64,000 bases of DNA from Plotosus lineatus (Eukaryota; Chordata; Actinopteri; Siluriformes; Plotosidae): NCBI GenBank assembly GCA_024760905.1, contig CM045737.1, positions 17,529,848 to 17,593,847 of the forward strand. The letters are read 5' to 3'. The translations under genes and the position numbers were made by a program. Below the pieces are notes generated by a model. It saw only the letters and a program-made list of their open reading frames with translations. It ran no database searches and was not told the DNA's origin. Position 1 is the first letter of the stretch, and each line of letters starts with the position of its first letter. Shown in pieces: positions 1 to 10,288 of this stretch.

Positions 1-204
1 AGAGCTTTGCTGGTTGCTGAGATGCGTATTGGCTGATGGTTGGATTTTAATCCTCTTATACTGCAGTGATGTGATGATGCAACTTTGGCATTTACCTAAG
101 GTGAAAGGCCATGGCTGCTTATTTCACTTGCAGAGCTATTTGGAACGATAATGTCATACTAGTTAGCTCCATATGTGAATGTTGTCGGACATATTGTTAT
201 ATAA

Positions 205-2690
205 TCCTCATCATTATCTTCCTCCACTTAATCTGGGGTCGGGTCGCAGGGGCAGCAGCCTAAGCAATGAGGTTCAAACATCCTTCTCCCCATCCACTTC
301 CTCCAGCTCTTCTGGGGGAGACAGAAGTGTTCCCAGACCAGCCGAAAGGCATAATCCCTCCAGTGTGTTCTAGGCCGATTCCAGGGTCTCTCCTGAGTAT
401 GCCTGAAACACCACTCCTGGGAGGTGCTCAGGAAGCATTATAACCAGATGCCTGAGACATCTCAACTGGCTCCTCTCAACCCGGAGGAGCAGGAGTTCTA
501 CTCTGAGCTCCTCCCGGATGGCTGAACTTCTTACCCTTTCTCTAAGGGAAAGCCGTGCCATCCAGCAAAGGAAGCTCATTTCAGCCTCTTGTGTCCGGAT
601 CTCGTACTTTCGGTCACTACCCAAAAATTTTAATCATAGGTGACAGTCGGAACGTAGATCAACTGGTAAATTGAGAGCTTTACTTTGCGGCTCAGTTCCT
701 TCTTCACCATGATGGACTGGTAGAAGCTCAGCTTTACAGCAGAGGCTGCAGCAATCTGCCTGTCGATCTCCTGCTCCTCCTCAGTTGTGAACAATACCCC
801 TAGATACTTGAACTCCTCTGCTTGGGGCAGGACCTCATTTCAGACCTGGAGGGTGCATTCCACCCTTATCTGGCTGAGAACCATGGCCTCGGACTTGGAG
901 GTGCTGGTTCTCATCCCAGCTGCTTGCACTCGACTGTGAATCGCTCCAATGAGAGCTGACAGTCTTGGATCGATGAAGCCAAAAGAACAACGTCATCTGC
1001 AAAAAGCAGAGATGGGAATCAATGGCCACCAAACCAAAAGCCCTCAACATCGTGGCTGTGCCTAGAAATTCTGTGCATAAAAATTATGAACAGAATTGGT
1101 GACAAAGGACAGCCTCCGTGGACTCCAACCCTCACTGGAAACAGATTCATCCTGCGGTTACCGATAGGGATCAAGCTCTGGCTCCGGTGATACAGAGACT
1201 GAATGTCTGGTAGCAACGGGTCCGGTACACTGTACTCCCCAAGCACACCCCACAAGGTAGCCCAAGGAACACTGTTGAAAGCCTTCTCTAAAATCCACAA
1301 AACACATATGAACAAATTGGGCTAACTCCAGCGCATAAATTGGTTGAGAATACTGCGGCCAGTACGAAAACCACATTGTTCCACCTGAATCCGAACTTCA
1401 ACCATCGGTTGAATCCTCCTCTCTAGTATCCCTTCATAGACTTTCCCGGGTAGGCTGAGGAGTGTGATTTGATGATAATTGAAACAAACCCTCCGGTCCC
1501 CCTTTTAAAAAAGGTGACTACCACCCTGGTTTCGCAATCCAGAGGTGCAGTCCCTGATGACGATGCAGTGTTGCAGACACATGTCATCCAAGACAGACCA
1601 ACAACATCCAGAATCCTGAGATATTCAGGGTAGATCTCATCCACCCCTGGAGCTCGACCACCAAGGACCTTTTGACTACCTCAGCTCCAGTGATGTGTGA
1701 ACTCCCACCCAAATCCCCAGGGTCTTCCTCCATGGAGGACATGCTGGTGTGATTGAGTAGGTCTTCAGAGTATTCCTCGACCTCGCGACAACATCCCCAG
1801 TCAAGGTGAGCAGCTCCCCTTTCCACTGTAAATCGTATTTGTGGAGAACTGCTTCCACCTCCTCAGGTGTCAGATGATGGTCCAGTCTCCCCCACCATTG
1901 GAGGCAGCTCACCATCAGGTGGTGATCGGTTGACTGCTCAGCTCCTCTCTTCACCCGAGTGTCCAGAACCTGCAGCCGCAAGTACAATGACATGACTACA
2001 AAGGCAATCATCGAACTTCGGCCTGGGGTGCCCTGGTGCCAAGGGTACTTATGGACAGCCTTATATTTGAACATGGTGTTCATGATGGACAAACCATGAT
2101 GAGCACAGAAGTCCAGCAGTGAAACACCATTCAGGTTCAGACTGGAGAGGTAATACCTACCAATCACACCCTTTTGGGTCACACTATCGTTGCCCATATG
2201 GGCATTGAAGTCTCCAAGGACAACAAGGGATTCTCCAGGGAAAGCGTTCTCTAACAGACCCCTAAAAACGGCAAGAAGATTAGGTAATCTGAACTATCAT
2301 TTGGTATATAAGCGAAAACATCAGTCAGGACCCATCCCCCCACCGAAGGCGGAGGGAACCTACCTTTTAGTCAACAGGAGAGAATCCCAACGTGCAGGCA
2401 TCGAAACGGGGGGCAACAAACAATGATGCCCACACCTTCTCGCCACCACTCCCCATGAGCAACTCCAGAATGGAATGAGATCCAGCCCCTCTCTAGATGG
2501 GTTGTTCCAGAGCCCAAGCTATGCATTGAGGTGAGTTCAACTCTTTCTAGTCAGTATCTCTTCACCTCACGCACCAGCTCAGGCGCCTTCCTCACCAAAG
2601 AGATGACATTCCATGTCCCAACAGTCAGAGTCAGTATCCAAGGATTGGTCTGACACAATCCTTGCCTTTAGCTGTCACCCAACTCACACT
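205..2690 (-). mobile_element. Rex3-like LINE (RTE clade), copy 1
   Basis: A long 5'-to-3' retrotransposon lies on the minus strand. Its 3' end near 205 reads as a short non-poly(A) tail after a CGACCCGACCCCAGATTAAG-type end that is shared with the copies near 44.6 and 51.3 kb. Blocks at 1098-1117 and 1517-1536 match, from memory, the conserved sites used for Rex3 PCR primers. The upstream border near 2690 is soft, next to an A-run at 2716. No target duplication was found. Confidence 0.85.
370..2640 (-). pseudogene. Rex3-like endonuclease/reverse transcriptase ORF, broken
   Basis: This would encode the single polyprotein of an RTE-type LINE: an N-terminal APE endonuclease that nicks target DNA, then a reverse transcriptase. 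The order on the minus strand is: endonuclease C-terminal half about 2197-1880 (MGNDSV, STDHHL), a linker, RT palm with FVDFREGF-like and GCPLSPILF motifs at about 1300-1090, the catalytic FADD box near 990, and the C-terminal MSFL...LSLRERVRSS block at 560-500. Coding is split over several frames with stops, so no functional protein is expected. The FADD box itself is intact. Confidence 0.85.
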
Positions 2691-2789
2691 GCACTGGACC
2701 TTTATAGCCAAAGTAAAAAAAAAAAAAAAACTATGGAAAAACATATATTGTTACACTTTCCACATAATTGTCCAGGCCATCATCTATAT

Positions 2790-2990
2790 TTGGTTTATGG
2801 TGGCTATGTTGACACAGTGTGAGAGACTTTGAGTTACTGCTCTGAAGGTCAAGCTTCAGTCCCACCTAGCAGCCACTTTTGTGACTTATGTGAGTGAGGC
2901 CTATAACCATCAATTTCCCAGTTGTATAAAAAAGTAACAGACTCTGGATAAGGGCGTCTAACAAGTCCCATAAATCTATTGTTTATGAAA
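2790..2990 (+). mobile_element. SINE-D, decayed tRNA-type SINE with GGATAAGGGCGTCT tail
   Basis: The stretch ends in CTCTGGATAAGGGCGTCTAAC followed by AAATC. This is the 3' signature of a very common teleost SINE. The body (TCAGTCCCACCTAGCAGCC, then CCCAGTTGTATAAA) also fits. The tRNA-like head is too decayed to place the boxes with confidence. Confidence 0.55.
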
Positions 2991-4552
2991 TTCTTTGTAG
3001 CTTTCTCTCCTTTTTTTTTTGGTTGAGATGATCTCATTGAATGGAAACTGAGACAAGCTACATAATCTGCTACCACTTCACTGAGAAGTCATGATCAAAT
3101 TACTTGGCCAACCTTGGCTCTTATATTTTCATTATAAGAGCAACTCGATCTATATTACAAATACTGAATAGATGAACTGAAGTGCAGAGAGAGTGCAATA
3201 TTTGAATGAGAAATAATAAGAAAACACATGGCCTGACCTTGTAGATTCCCAGTGTAGTGAGCCAGGGCTGCTGCTCTTTCGGTCTCCCGTGAGCTTCTCT
3301 GATTGGCTTATGTTGTTACTCCTGTGTGGTGCTGTCAATACAGTAGACCTGTAGTGAAGTTGGATAATGATGAGTGAGGGTCTGTCCAATCAAATGTGAT
3401 TATTTTTTTCTTTTGTTTCATCAAAAACCCACCATGAGGCCGCTCCCACTGTTCTTCAATGGAATAAATGCATTTACTGATCTGACAGAAGCAATCACTG
3501 CCTAGGGAAGTCAATTTATTACTTTTCACTAAAGTGAGAATTAATTACTAGCATGAAAAATAATAAATTAAATGTGTTCAGTAATTGTAATTTTCTACAT
3601 CCATGGTTATGATTACACACAGCATGGCACAATGTGGCTACAGCAAAAATCTGTAGTGGGGTTGAAAAATCTTAGACCCACAATGAAAATCAGTGGGAAA
3701 CAAACTCATGGATTTAAAAACAATGATGGTAAATGTTTGACATTGAATATTTAACATTTATGCTTCTGAATTATTTCTAGAAACCTACATAGATGCATGT
3801 AATATGTGATATTGGTCATGTTGGCTGGTTTGTACAAAACGTCAGATTCTCCTCAGATCGAATGAAGTATTTGTTCGACGAACCTCAAGTGTATTTGATC
3901 TAAAATGGATCATAAGCTTGTGCAGAAACTTGGGAGATCCATGTCAGCTTGAGTGCACACTGTTCCCAGGGCAAAAAAGGCAAATCTCAAACACAAAAAA
4001 ATTTGACATCAATATGAACATTTCAAGGATTCGACTCAATTTTCCATTCATTTATAAATGTTATGTTAAAGTAATAAATAATGCAAAACAAAAATTTTTA
4101 GTCCTGTCTTTGGAGAGATAGTGCTACTGCTATATATATATATAATAAACAGTTATCAGGGAGTTGTTCTCTTGGGTGTTCTGGATGAATATTCTGATTG
4201 CAAAAGAATATAAAACTATGATGGAGAAGAGAGGAGGTGAATAAGTGAAGCTCTAAATTAATGAGAATAATAAGTGGAAGAGGAGTTCTGCTTTCATAAA
4301 CTGTGAAACTGTCAGATGTGAAGTATGTACAGGAAAGGACGGGTGGAGGCAGAAGACTGGGAGGAAAGGAGAAAGAGAAATTAAATAGTGTATTCTACCC
4401 TTGTAATGCAATCAATTCAGGATAAAAAGTCTTTCTGTCTTCCTTCTTCTGAGTGTGATGCATTGAGCTCCCATTAGCATCTCTGGGCTGCTCTCCAGCC
4501 ATGATATAATAACAACAGCCAGACAAGAATGGAAGGTACACTGCAATATTAC

Positions 4553-4556
<4 letters not shown>
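2991..4556. other. Single-copy intergenic sequence, no gene seen
   Basis: AT-rich sequence with only short random reading frames. I recognise no transposon ends or RNA gene. A short (TA)n lies at 4133-4144. Confidence 0.5.
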
Positions 4557-4859
<303 letters not shown>

Positions 4860-4860
4860 C

Positions 4861-5288
4861 ACACAATATGTGGCTTGGTGTTCATAGCATACCTAATTGC
4901 TGTAAATACCTTAAATAAAATGCATATATAAACAAGTTTTATCAGAATAAATGACTTTCAGAGATGAAACTCTGTGATGAGGGGAATCTATTTGTTTAGG
5001 ATTATATTTATATATAAAATATAATTTCTCTGTACAAATAATGAAGGAATACATTTTTAAGCTATGTGTACATTTAGTGACTCTATTTCACATTGTAGTT
5101 CTGAATTTATAGACTGGTGCCTTCACACATGCATTACTGTATTATCTTAGATCTTCCACATTCAACATCCAAGTACAGCTTTAGAAAATCTTACACAAGT
5201 CGTTTGAGGTCCACGTGAAAGCAGCAGATTGATACCCCATAGAAGATAAAATTGTTTTTTTTTTTACTTTATGCTCTTAAATCTACAA
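4861..5288. other. Single-copy AT-rich spacer
   Basis: No coding signal, transposon end or RNA gene was recognised between the TA microsatellite and the pogo-3 element. Confidence 0.5.
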
Positions 5289-5290
5289 TA

Positions 5291-5496
5291 CAGGGATTCC
5301 TCACTTTCCACAGTTAATTGGGACCGAGATTCCCCCGCGACCACCGAATTCCGCGAAGTAGGATCAACCCCCCCCCCCCCCAACTGACGTATGTATATGT
5401 GTATATAATATCAATAAATACATATTCAACGCTATACATGCTTATAATAACAATTAAGCATTCAATAATAATGCATAAGATGTCAATAAAATATAA

Positions 5497-5551
<55 letters not shown>

Positions 5552-5785
5552 TGTGCCTCTCACATAAAAATGTTTTGTTTGAAGGTTTCGGGTTGTTTTT
5601 TTGTTTGTTTGTCGCTTTTATTTATTTATTTTTTTTTTTGCATAATTGGCCTTGTTTTTGTGGCATTTTCCTTAACCCCCCCTCATTCTCCCTAATTTCC
5701 TTAATTTTTAATTCGATAAATATTTAAAAAAAAGTGGTGCACTAAGGCCCCATGAATTGAATCACGAAGTAGCGAGAGATCTCTG
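5291..5785 (+). mobile_element. pogo-3 MITE, copy 1 (CAGGGATTCCTC ends)
   Basis: A non-autonomous DNA element with inverted ends: CAGGGATTCCTCACTTTCC on the left, and GCGAGAGATCTCTG on the right. It is flanked by TA on both sides (5289-5290, 5786-5787). TA duplications with CAG...CTG ends fit the pogo/Tigger branch of Tc1-mariner; no transposase is present. It contains a (C)n at 5370-5381 and the (CA)n at 5500-5549. Copies at 12.7, 36.5 and 63.9 kb share both ends and interior. Confidence 0.8.
5500..5549. repeat. (CA)25 inside pogo-3
   Basis: A pure CA array at a fixed position of the element, between ATATAAATA and GATGTGCCTCTCACAT. The same flanks surround the array in the copy at 12.86 kb on the other strand. 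Confidence 0.95.
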
Positions 5786-5852
5786 TATTCACCAATAATG
5801 TTTTTAATATTGATTCATACAACCATTAGCTATTCTAACAGGAACACCTGAA

Positions 5853-5883
5853 AATCTAAGCATTCAATGTCAATAAAATATAA

Positions 5884-5919
<36 letters not shown>

Positions 5920-5950
5920 TAAGCATTGGAAATCTGAAAATCTAAGCATT
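5853..5950. repeat. Triplicated AATCTAAGCATT with a pogo-3 filler
   Basis: AATCTAAGCATT occurs at 5853-5864, 5916-5927 and 5939-5950. Between the first two lies a copy of pogo-3 interior (TGTCAATAAAATATAAATAC plus (CA)n, about 5869-5916). This is the same text as 5479-5549. Confidence 0.8.
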
Positions 5951-6465
5951 CATGCAAGTATCCAATCAGCCAATGATGCAGGACAAATCTTAACGTGATA
6001 CAGATCATACAGATCAATAGCTTCAGTTAATATAGCCAACATCAGAACATGGAAATATGTGATCTAAGTGACTTAGACCGTAACATAGTTTTCAACATTG
6101 GTACTAGACGTTGTTGTTTCAGAATTTTAGAAACTGCTGATCATCAAGAGTTTGAAGATGGAGGGGGAAAAATCAGCGTGGTAGCAATTATGCTGAAAAA
6201 CTCCTTGTTGATGAAAAAGAACCAAAGAGAATAGCCAGACTGGATCCAGACAGGATGCCAAGGCTATGGTAGCTCAAGCAAAGACAGTGGTGAACAGAAA
6301 GGCATTTCAGAGCAAAAAAACACACTGAAGCTTAAGGCAACTGGGCAACACCGGCAATTCATCACTGCAACGGGTTCCATTCGTGCCTGTTAAGAACAAA
6401 AATCTGATCCTACTGTGGACACAGGGTCTTCCAAAGTGGACAGGAAAGATTCAGCCAGTGTTTTT
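5945..6465 (+). mobile_element. Tc1-like relic a, 5' half only
   Basis: From about 5950 the sequence follows a well-known fish Tc1-like element: CAAGTATCCAATCAGCCAAT leader, then the transposase start at 6049 (MEICDLSDLDR), then a decayed helix-turn-helix region (ETAD) and the ARLDPDR-type block in other frames up to the KVDRKDS region. Homology stops near 6465, before the DDE catalytic core, so the right half and right inverted repeat are missing. Not functional. Confidence 0.75.
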
Positions 6466-7084
6466 CCAATCATCCGTCCAGATCTGATTGAAAATCTTTG
6501 ATATTTTGTGAGAAGATGATTGGTCTTGATTAAACCCCACCACCACCACCACACCCCCCCCCCACCTCAAAAAAGAAAAGAAAAGGAAATAAAATCCCGC
6601 ACAGCATGACCAGACACTGAAACTAAACCAGTTATAGAAAAGGGATTTGATTTTGTTATCTCGACTTTAAATTTGTAACTGACATCATCAAGCAGGCGCA
6701 CAATGGTCACTATAAATCCTATTTGCTGTCTGTAGATCTGGAGCCAGCAAACTCTTTGGCCAGTCTGGTGGCATTATCATGTGAGAACGCAGGGACCGAC
6801 TGCACATAGAGCCACAATGCAGAGGTGATTTATCACTGTGAGAACTGTACGATAGCCTGCACAAGCATACTTGCAGCACATTTAACAGACAGTCGATAGG
6901 GCTATGCTTTTGTCTCAGACACACTGTAGGACACACGCATTGACCTCTGCTGTTTGTGAATGCCAGTCTGTTGTTTGTATCTGAAATATGATACGACCCT
7001 GAAATTGCGAGGATGATATTTGAATGTTGGATCCCATGGTGAAATATGATTTTAAAGTCAATTATTAATTTTTAAAATGTACAT
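6466..7084. other. Single-copy spacer
   Basis: Contains a (CCA)n/(C)n tract at about 6538-6564. No gene, RNA or transposon end was recognised. Confidence 0.5.
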
Positions 7085-7846
7085 TCATTCATTCATTATT
7101 TTACTTGACAAACCCCTTTATTGCACTAGGGTTGTGTAGGGGGCCTATCTCAGTCAGTCCACCCCAGGGCCAACAAAATTACTGCTTCATAAAATTCACA
7201 CTTACATCTAGGGGCAATTTAGAATGCCCAATAAGCCGAAATGTGCGTGCCTTTGGACTAAGGAAATTATTGGGTTTTCATTCAAAATTTTTCATTCAAC
7301 ACTGTTTTAACTCTGCTGCTTTCTGGAACACAGAATTATCGCACTTCAAAACATTATTTGCATTTCAACTGTAACTCACTCTGATGAGGGATGAGTGGGG
7401 CCAGTGGTTAGGGTGCTGTGCTCCTGATCGAGAGGTTGTGAGTTCGAATCCCACTGAGACCCTCACTGTGCTAAGACCCCTGGGCAAGGTCTCAACCACA
7501 AGTGTGCCTCTGTTCACCCAGCAGTATAAATGGGTACCAGTAAAATATACTGGGAAGATAACCTGCGATGGACTAGCGTCCCATCCAGGGGGAGTTGAAC
7601 TCCTGGTCGCTTCACACTACAGAAACCGGGGATAAGCACCGGCCTGATGAGCCACTATGGCTCGGGTATAAAAGCCCAACAGACTTACCTTACCTTAGAC
7701 TATGGAAGGAAACAGGAATGCTCGGAGGAAACTCACACATGCATAGAAAAAATATTCCAAACTCCAGACAAACACTCTTGCCAGGCCAGGCCCCCAGAAC
7801 CTTCCCACTGTGAGGCAAGCATGGTAACCACTATGCCACCATGCCT
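7085..7846 (-). mobile_element. SINE-C copy, split by SINE-B
   Basis: Minus-strand SINE-C pieces lie at about 7085-7262 (tail and CTAGGGGCAATTTAGAATG block) and 7692-7846 (GGAAGGAAACAGG block to the head ACCACTATGCCACCATGCC). Between them are about 130 bp of unassigned DNA and the SINE-B at 7395-7691. SINE-C is the very common fish SINE whose head reads GGCGGCACGGTGGTGTAGTG in better copies. Confidence 0.65.
7395..7691 (+). mobile_element. SINE-B, full length, tRNA-derived
   Basis: The head GTGGGGCCAGTGGTTAGGGT and GAGTTCGAATCCCACT act as pol III A- and B-boxes of a tRNA-like promoter. The body is highly similar to the minus-strand copy at 54080-54402 (GGGTACCAGTAAAATATACT, GATGGACTAGCGTCCCATCC, ACCGGCCTGATGAGCCACTA). 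The tail is CTTACCTTACCTTA. Nearly full length and well preserved. Confidence 0.85.
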
Positions 7847-7865
7847 AGCAATAACCATACACTTA

Positions 7866-8190
7866 TTCATTCACTCATTTGCTAAACTGCTTACTCCTTC
7901 TAGGGTCACGTGGCGGCTGAAGGCGTTCTCAATTGACGTTGGGTGAAGCTGGAGTATACCCTGAACAGTTCACAAGACCACTGTATGCACAAAACACACA
8001 GAACTATTCACACTAACAGCTAAGAGCAATTTCAAAATGCTAGTTAGCTTAATGTGCATGTCTTTAGATGGTGGAGGAGCACCCACAGGAAAAAATGGAG
8101 ACTCTACAGAAAACCAACCTTGCCAAGCCTGAGTCTTGACCCCAGCACCTTCGTACTGTGCTAACCACTATGCAACTGTCCCACAATAAC
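7866..8190 (-). mobile_element. SINE-C copy, minus strand
   Basis: Reads tail to head on the plus strand: CATTCACTCATTTGCTAAAC, then AACAGTTCACAAGACCA, AATGTGCATGTCTTTAGA, and the head complement CTAACCACTATGCAACTGTC. It is diverged but spans the full family length. Confidence 0.7.
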
Positions 8191-8387
8191 TAAACGTCTT
8201 TGAGAAATTCTCCAAACTGCAACATTTTTGTTTGTTTGGTTTTTTTTGGCAATAATCTCACTAAAATTATAAACCATATATAAACAATTTTAATTTCAAT
8301 ACATTTTTAAAGCTAGCTAATTTTAAACACTGGTAGATTTCAGCTGTCAGGATAAGAGATGCAAGAGTAGGCTGTATAGCCATCAGT

Positions 8388-8482
8388 GTGCTTCTGCCCT
8401 TGCCCAGAGTCGACTGAGATGGGCACCGACCTCTGCGCAACCCTAATTAGAATTAACAGGTTCAGAAAATGAATGACTGAGT
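8388..8482 (+). mobile_element. SINE tail L fragment
   Basis: CTTGCCCAGAGTCGACTGAG, then AACCCTAATTAGAATTAACA and AGAAAATGAATGA form the 3' tail shared by SINE-C and one SINE-A subfamily. The body is absent, so this is a 5'-truncated insertion. Confidence 0.65.
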
Positions 8483-8751
8483 ATTAGAGATGCATATAGC
8501 ACTGCAACATCAACCAAATTTACTTTGTGTGGACTCGCTGTTTTCCCCATAACAAGAATTAATGTTTGTTGTTTTGCTTCTTTTGTTGACACTGATTCAC
8601 AGTTACAATGCAATAATACCAGCGAATAGGACAGCAATGGACCTGGAGATTGCTTCAGGACCAGAAGCAGAAAAACACAAATAGCTATTAATATAAAATG
8701 TTGTTCATAAGCTTTGTACATTTTTCCCTTTTCAATTTTGTTGCAGGGTGA

Positions 8752-8915
8752 GCATGGTGGCTAGCACTACTGTTTCACATTAACCATGTTTGGGCGTGGG
8801 CATTCATGTGTGGAGTTTACATGTTCTCCCAGTGATTGTGTGGATTTTCTCCAGTTACTCAGGTTTCCTCTCACAGTCCAAAGACATGCAGATTAGGTTA
8901 TTTGGATATTCTCAG

Positions 8916-8970
<55 letters not shown>

Positions 8971-9105
8971 CGTACGTGTGTGTGCACGCCTATGTGTGAA
9001 TCTGAGCATGTGGTTGTGCTGACCCTACAATGGTTTGGCAAGCTGTTCAGGATGTACCCAGCCTTAGCCTGGAGACGGCTGGGATGGGCTCCAGCTTTCC
9101 CGTGA
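8752..9105 (+). mobile_element. SINE-C copy with internal (TG)n
   Basis: The head GTGGCTAGCACTACTGTTTCACA is decayed. The body GGAGTTTACATGTTCTCCC, CACAGTCCAAAGACATGCA and the tail AGCTGTTCAGGATGTACCC...GGGATGGGCTCCAGC match the family. A (TG)n array at 8917-8968 sits where the family has the TGTGAGTGTG segment. Confidence 0.75.
8917..8968. repeat. (TG)26 within SINE-C
   Basis: Pure TG array at a fixed position of SINE-C. Short CG/AT-interrupted TG extends to about 8995. Confidence 0.95.
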
Positions 9106-10126
9106 ACATAACATAACAATGTCATAATAATTTTACCATCATAGAATTAATAACATTAATATCTATTATAATAATGTGTGTGGGAGTTTTTGGCGATGTG
9201 AAAAAATAGCATGAAGCTAGAACTACTCGGAATGTAAATGAATGTAATGAAGACACGGATGCATGGGTGTACTTACAGAAAATACACGTACCTCAGCTTT
9301 TCAGCTTTCCTTTGCTTCAGCAGCAGGTTTTATTTCTAAGTCAATCCATCTTTGTGCCTCACCTACTACCTGTAGGTCAATGCTCATAAACCCTGAAGTC
9401 ATGTTACTTATTATAATTAATCCTAATGACAGAAGCTTCCAAGTTGATTAGTTACTGAGTGGATTAGTGTTTTGATTCTCAGATGAATATGCAATGAAGA
9501 TTCCACTGCAGCTTTGCATGTATTGTTCCTGCCAGGATCAGAGAGCTCAGACATGCAAAAGGGTAAAAGCAATGGCTTTTTGCTGCAGTTTCAATTATCT
9601 CAGTTAGCATTCCCACAAGAATAATGATGGAAAAGAACTGTCACGTTCCAGCATGAGTGAACAGATAGATGTGTGGAGTGATAAGAAAGTGGAGATCTGG
9701 TAGAGAAAATGGAATGGCTTGTTGAGAACAAAGTACTGTGCTGGCATTGATGGAACAGCTTCACATAAATCACACACGCAAATAAAAGTAAATCAGTTTG
9801 TGCACTAATTAAATCTCCAAGTATAAAAAACTGCAGGCAGAGTTACACATGATGAATGGATCCCTGTTCAGAATTGTCGGCAGTCGTCTTTTTAGAACAT
9901 AGTAAGTATAGTGTGTTTGAAGAGGCTGACTGGGATTTCTGCAGTCAGTGTTACAAGCAGAGTGTTTTCTGTTTATTGAACTAATGCTGAAGCTCGAAAC
10001 TCTCTTGTACACCGAGGGGCGGATTAATCCATCGCAAGTACACCTTTACAAAGAGAAAAAGCATCACAGTGAAAGAAAAGATGATCGGGATTAGAAAATA
10101 AATCAGCACCAATGAGGAGTCACGTT
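9106..10126. other. Single-copy spacer
   Basis: AT-rich sequence with no coding or transposon signal that I recognise. Confidence 0.5.
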
Positions 10127-10250
10127 ACGGGGCACCGGTGACCTAATGGTTAGAGAAGCGGGTTTCTGACCGAAAAGTTGCTGGTTCAATTCTGGAACCT
10201 GCAGGGAAAACTGTGGCAGTAGGGGGAATGAGCATCTGCCTTCGTTTCTG
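10127..10250 (+). mobile_element. SINE-E tRNA-like head
   Basis: GGTGACCTAATGGTTAGAGA (A-box-like) and GCTGGTTCAATTCTGG (B-box-like), spaced as in a tRNA, are followed by CAGGGAAAACTGTGGCAGTA. It lies directly upstream of RTE-1. A real tRNA is unlikely: there is no clean acceptor stem, and a SINE-like body follows. Confidence 0.55.
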
Positions 10251-10288
10251 AGTAGTGTGTCCGTAGGCAGAGAGAGAAGAGGAAAGGC

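Noticed and set aside
10127..10250. True tRNA gene at SINE heads (also 7395, 15882, 24606, 51590)
   Set aside because: A- and B-box-like motifs exist, but acceptor stems are not complementary, and each head continues into a repeated SINE body.
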